In this document: piece after piece, positions 38,352-40,917 of the stretch | Numbering within the stretch: position 1 is the first letter of the stretch | How the letters are laid out: each line of letters opens with the position of its first letter | From: Gammaproteobacteria bacterium | GTDB taxonomy: Bacteria; Pseudomonadota; Gammaproteobacteria; Pseudomonadales; Halieaceae | Length of the DNA stretch: 40,917 nt | Reading direction: 5' to 3' | NCBI GenBank assembly: GCA_030426545.1 | Contig: JAUHYL010000036.1 | Location: 1-40,917, forward strand | Position numbers and translations under genes: made by a program | The notes under the pieces: generated by a model | What the model was told of the DNA's origin: nothing | Database searches by the model: none | What the model saw: the letters and a program-made list of their open reading frames with translations, nothing else

Positions 38352-39137
38352 TCAGGTACACAACCAACCACCATCCACGGCCAGCGTCTGGCCCGCGACG
38401 AACGCACTGGCACGACTCGCCAGAAACACGACCACGCCCTTGATGTCATCCTCGGTGCCACAGCGTTGCTGCGGGATGCCGCTTTCGAAGGCCCGCAGCT
38501 TTTGCTCATCGTGCCGCACGTGATTCATCATGTCTGTCAGGAAAGGGCCGGGTGCAATGCCGTTAACGCGAATATTGTCGCCGGCGAGTTTAACCGCCAT
38601 GTCACGGGTCAGCGTTACCACAGCGCCCTTGCTGGCGTTGTAAGCAACCACCGGCTCACGTTCGTCCGGCGCACAGCGCCATGCGGAGATGGATGAAATA
38701 TTGATAATGCTGCCGCCGCCGCGCTCGCGCATACCCAGTGCGATTTGCTGCGAAAGATAAAACAGACCGCGCACATTGAGATTGAACACCTTGTCCCAAC
38801 CGGCCATGGGGTAGTCCAGCGTCGGGGCGGCCCACACCATACCGGCATTGTTCACCAGAATATCCACGCCACCACAACGCGCCTGTGACTGCGCCACCAG
38901 CGCGTCAATCGCACAGAGATCTGCCACGTCCGCCTGCTCTGCCCACGCAGTACCGCCGGCAGACTCGATGCTCGCCACGGTTTCGGCAAGCGGCCCTGGC
39001 TTGCGCCCGACAACCAAGACCGCCGCGCCCGCCTCTGCCAGACCCAGACTGAGATGCCTGCCGATACCGTGGCCACCTCCAGTGACCAGCGCGGTCAGCC
39101 CCGAGAGATCGAACAGCGCTTTCGTATGCGTTGCCAT
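38352..39137 (-). CDS. Short-chain dehydrogenase/reductase (SDR) paired with an acyl-CoA synthetase
   Basis: A 261-residue classical SDR. VTGGGHGIGRHL (18-29) is the cofactor loop, VGRKPGPL follows the second strand (Arg45-Lys46 would favour NADP+), VNNAG is at 95-99, and Ser149, Tyr166 and Lys170 (AYNASK) form the active site. Its ATG lies 14 bases past the acyl-CoA synthetase stop, so the two share a transcript. A 3-hydroxyacyl-CoA or ring-hydroxyl dehydrogenase step after activation of the acid is the natural role. Confidence 0.93.
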   Translation of the reverse strand: MATHTKALFDLSGLTALVTGGGHGIGRHLSLGLAEAGAAVLVVGRKPGPLAETVASIESAGGTAWAEQADVADLCAIDALVAQSQARCGGVDILVNNAGMVWAAPTLDYPMAGWDKVFNLNVRGLFYLSQQIALGMRERGGGSIINISSISAWRCAPDEREPVVAYNASKGAVVTLTRDMAVKLAGDNIRVNGIAPGPFLTDMMNHVRHDEQKLRAFESGIPQQRCGTEDDIKGVVVFLASRASAFVAGQTLAVDGGWLCT

Positions 39138-39151
39138 AACGGATAAGTACC

Positions 39152-40687
39152 CTAAATAATTGCGCTGTCGCGCCCCTGCCAGTAGCGCTCGCGAATACGC
39201 CGCTTGAACAATTTGCCTGCATCCGAGCGCGGTAGCTGCTTTTCGAAGTCAATGCTGCGCGGACACTTCACGTGCGACAGGTGCTCGCGGCAGTAGGCGA
39301 TGAGCGCCTGCGCCAACTGTGCGTCTGCCGTGTCGAAATCCTCGGGTTGCACCACCGCTTTCACCGCTTCACCCATCTCCTCATGCGGAACACCGATTAC
39401 CGCCACATCGGCCACGGCCGGGTGCATGATAAGTACGTTTTCTGTCTCCTGCGGATAGATGTTCACTCCGCCGGAAATAATCATGTTTGCGCTGCGATCA
39501 GTGAGGTAGAGATAGCCCTCCTCATCCACGTAACCGATATCACCCACGGTCGCTTTATCCGCCCGGCGTGACGCACGCGTATTGTCATCGCTCTTGTGGT
39601 ATTCGAACGGTGCGCCGCCGGAAAAATACACTCGCCCAATCTCACCCGGCGGCAACTCGCCGCCGTCATCGTCCAGGATATGCACGGCGCCGAAGCTGGG
39701 CCTGCCCACGGAGCCGCGGTGAGCGAGCCACTCCCGGGAGGTGATCTGGGTGCCGCCATGTCCCTCTGTCGCGCCGTAGAATTCGAGCAGTATCGGGCCC
39801 CACCAGTCGATCATCTGTTCTTTCACCTGCACCGGACACGGCGCGGCGCTGTGCGCCGCCAGCCGGTGGCTGGACAAGTCGTAGGCTGTGCGTTTCTCTA
39901 CGGGCATTTTCAACAGTCGCACAAACATGGTGGGCACCCACTGGCTAAGCGTTACCCGGTGCGCTTCAATCAGGCGCAGTGCCTGCTCGGGTTCAAACTG
40001 TTCCATCACCACCGCCGTCGCGCCCACGCGATGCATCACCATGCAAAAGCGCAGCGGCGCGGAGTGATACAGGGGCGCGGGAGACAGGTACACGGTATTT
40101 TCATCGACGCCAAAGGTGGCCAGTATTCCCTGCACAAAAAGCCCCGGTGTGCCGATCTCGCGCTCGGGGTTGGGATTCTTGATACCTTTCGGGTAGCCGG
40201 TGGTGCCGGAGGAATACAACATCTCGCAGCCTTCCAGTTCACGCGGGATGGGCTCGACGCTCATGCTATGCAGCGCTTCTTCAAATGCTGCAAACCCGTT
40301 GCTCTGACCGCCCGCACTGAACCAGGCACGCACCCCGGGCAACGCTGGCTGTATCGCCTGCACGCGCTCGGCCAGGGACTGTGACACGACAACGACCTGC
40401 GCTTCGCAATTCTCCAGGATATAGCGCACCTCGTCGGTACTGAGGTGGGTGGAGATCGGCGTGTAATAAAGACCGGAGCGTTGTGCGCCCCAGGCGGCGT
40501 AAAAATAAGCGGGGCAGTTCTGCATAAAAAACGCGACGGCATCGCCGGGTTGCAGGCCGAGGCTCGCAAAGAGTTGTGCGCATTGATTGGAACGTTGATC
40601 GAGTTGCAGGTAACTGACGCACTCCCCGCCTCCCATTATCACCGCGGGCTTGTTCGGCGTCGCTTTGGCGTGCACGGCTGGGTACAT
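39152..40687 (-). CDS. Acyl-CoA synthetase (AMP-forming), FadD-like
   Basis: A 511-residue member of the ANL superfamily that activates a carboxylic acid to its CoA thioester via an acyl-adenylate. [12 protein letters not shown] (158-169) is the ATP P-loop, [11 protein letters not shown] the adenine-binding motif, [17 protein letters not shown] the hinge region, and Lys492 in [11 protein letters not shown] the C-terminal catalytic lysine. The protein resembles the FadD enzymes that act on steroid side chains or other bulky acids more than the E. coli long-chain FadD, but this is a judgement from overall length and motifs. It starts the synthetase-SDR operon and has its own promoter. Confidence 0.94.
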   Translation of the reverse strand: MYPAVHAKATPNKPAVIMGGGECVSYLQLDQRSNQCAQLFASLGLQPGDAVAFFMQNCPAYFYAAWGAQRSGLYYTPISTHLSTDEVRYILENCEAQVVVVSQSLAERVQAIQPALPGVRAWFSAGGQSNGFAAFEEALHSMSVEPIPRELEGCEMLYSSGTTGYPKGIKNPNPEREIGTPGLFVQGILATFGVDENTVYLSPAPLYHSAPLRFCMVMHRVGATAVVMEQFEPEQALRLIEAHRVTLSQWVPTMFVRLLKMPVEKRTAYDLSSHRLAAHSAAPCPVQVKEQMIDWWGPILLEFYGATEGHGGTQITSREWLAHRGSVGRPSFGAVHILDDDGGELPPGEIGRVYFSGGAPFEYHKSDDNTRASRRADKATVGDIGYVDEEGYLYLTDRSANMIISGGVNIYPQETENVLIMHPAVADVAVIGVPHEEMGEAVKAVVQPEDFDTADAQLAQALIAYCREHLSHVKCPRSIDFEKQLPRSDAGKLFKRRIRERYWQGRDSAII

Positions 40688-40728
40688 TGGCGGGCTCTGT
40701 ATCGAGTTCCGGTGGTCGCGGCGAATTC

Positions 40729-40757
40729 ACTATATCCAGCCTTTGGGGAACGGGCAA
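40729..40757 (-). promoter_or_regulatory. Sigma-70-type promoter of the acyl-CoA synthetase operon
   Basis: On the minus strand TTGCCC (-35, 40752-40757) and TATAGT (-10, 40729-40734) have a 17-base spacer and match 4 and 5 of 6 consensus bases. They lie 42 to 70 bases before the ATG. Confidence 0.5.
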
Positions 40758-40780
40758 ATGGCATGACAGCTGGCTTGTAA

Positions 40781-40848
40781 AAAAGCCTTGGGTGTTTTTG
40801 GTGATCCTTGGGGTTTGGTTGGGGCTGGGCGGCCGATTGTGGTGTGGG
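40781..40848. other. G/T-rich low-complexity tract
   Basis: The plus strand is nearly free of A after the first few bases and full of G runs (GGGG, GGGG, GGG within about 30 bases). No reading frame or promoter is seen. It leads directly into the inverted repeat at the window end and looks like intergenic repeat DNA. Confidence 0.55.
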
Positions 40849-40917
40849 CCTGCCGGGCCCGGGGTAGCAGGGCTCGGAAGGCTAAGATACTCGCTCTGCT
40901 ACCCCGGGCCCGGCAGG
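40849..40917. repeat. Perfect inverted repeat with 21-bp or longer arms at the window end
   Basis: Arm one (40849-40869, beginning CCTGCCGGGCCC) and arm two (40897-40917, ending GGGCCCGGCAGG) are exact reverse complements over 21 bp; the pairing continues one more base pair inward (G70/C96 counted in the last hundred), giving 22. The loop is about 25 bases. The right arm runs to the last base, so the repeat may be longer. A canonical G-quadruplex pattern (four runs of three or more G) spans 40846-40872. Confidence 0.85.

Noticed and set aside
1-40917. CRISPR array, tRNA, rRNA, insertion sequence or prophage genes
   Set aside because: I found no regularly spaced repeats, no tRNA- or rRNA-like sequences and no transposase, integrase or phage structural proteins when reading all frames.

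Overview
The window looks like chromosomal DNA from a GC-rich marine gammaproteobacterium. The closest overall fit I can suggest is the Halieaceae (OM60/NOR5) type. That rests on the mix of many acyl-CoA and steroid-type catabolic genes with a VPxPA-CTERM exosortase substrate behind a sigma-54-like promoter, a TonB-dependent receptor and a long-form PurC. Taxonomy is an inference; there is no rRNA or other marker gene here. I found no tRNA, rRNA, CRISPR array, transposase or phage gene.

Left part (1-6057). A sterol-desaturase/fatty-acid-hydroxylase gene is cut by the left edge. Next comes a minus-strand operon of aldehyde dehydrogenase, glycerol kinase and a tiny Cys/His protein. An LCAD/IVD-type acyl-CoA dehydrogenase and a VIT/CCC1 transporter lie on the plus strand.

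First catabolic operon (6120-11697, minus strand). An acyl-CoA-dehydrogenase-fold flavoprotein is followed by an SDR, a 4-hydroxyacetophenone-monooxygenase-type Baeyer-Villiger monooxygenase and a second SDR. A divergent TetR gene shares with this operon a 23-bp palindrome that is probably its operator. The set suggests alcohol-to-ketone oxidation, then ester formation by the BVMO, on an unknown ketone substrate.

Middle (11726-30085). This holds an AEC transporter; a secreted VPxPA-CTERM protein with an excellent sigma-54 promoter and an intrinsic terminator; a 3-ketosteroid-delta1-dehydrogenase-like flavoprotein; cytochrome c'; a GFA protein; and an operon of DUF442 protein, NUDT19-like Nudix hydrolase and cytochrome b561. 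It continues with a crotonase, purC plus a TSUP transporter, a DUF6498 protein divergent from a group 2 truncated haemoglobin, a TonB-dependent receptor, malonyl-CoA decarboxylase, lipA coupled to an ACC-deaminase-type PLP enzyme, and two overlapping BamE-like lipoprotein genes.

Second catabolic cluster (30179-40687). TetR, an amidohydrolase-2 enzyme, a CaiB/BaiF CoA-transferase, a crotonase lacking both usual catalytic glutamates, a luciferase-like (LLM) flavin enzyme, two adjacent acyl-CoA dehydrogenases (probably an unlike-subunit pair), an SDR and an acyl-CoA synthetase. Together they resemble a beta-oxidation-like module for a bulky (perhaps steroid or terpenoid) acid. No thiolase is present. 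Several intergenic regions carry strong dyads that look like operators; the best sits exactly between the -35 and -10 elements of the amidohydrolase promoter. The window ends inside a perfect inverted repeat of at least 21-bp arms, preceded by a G/T-rich tract.
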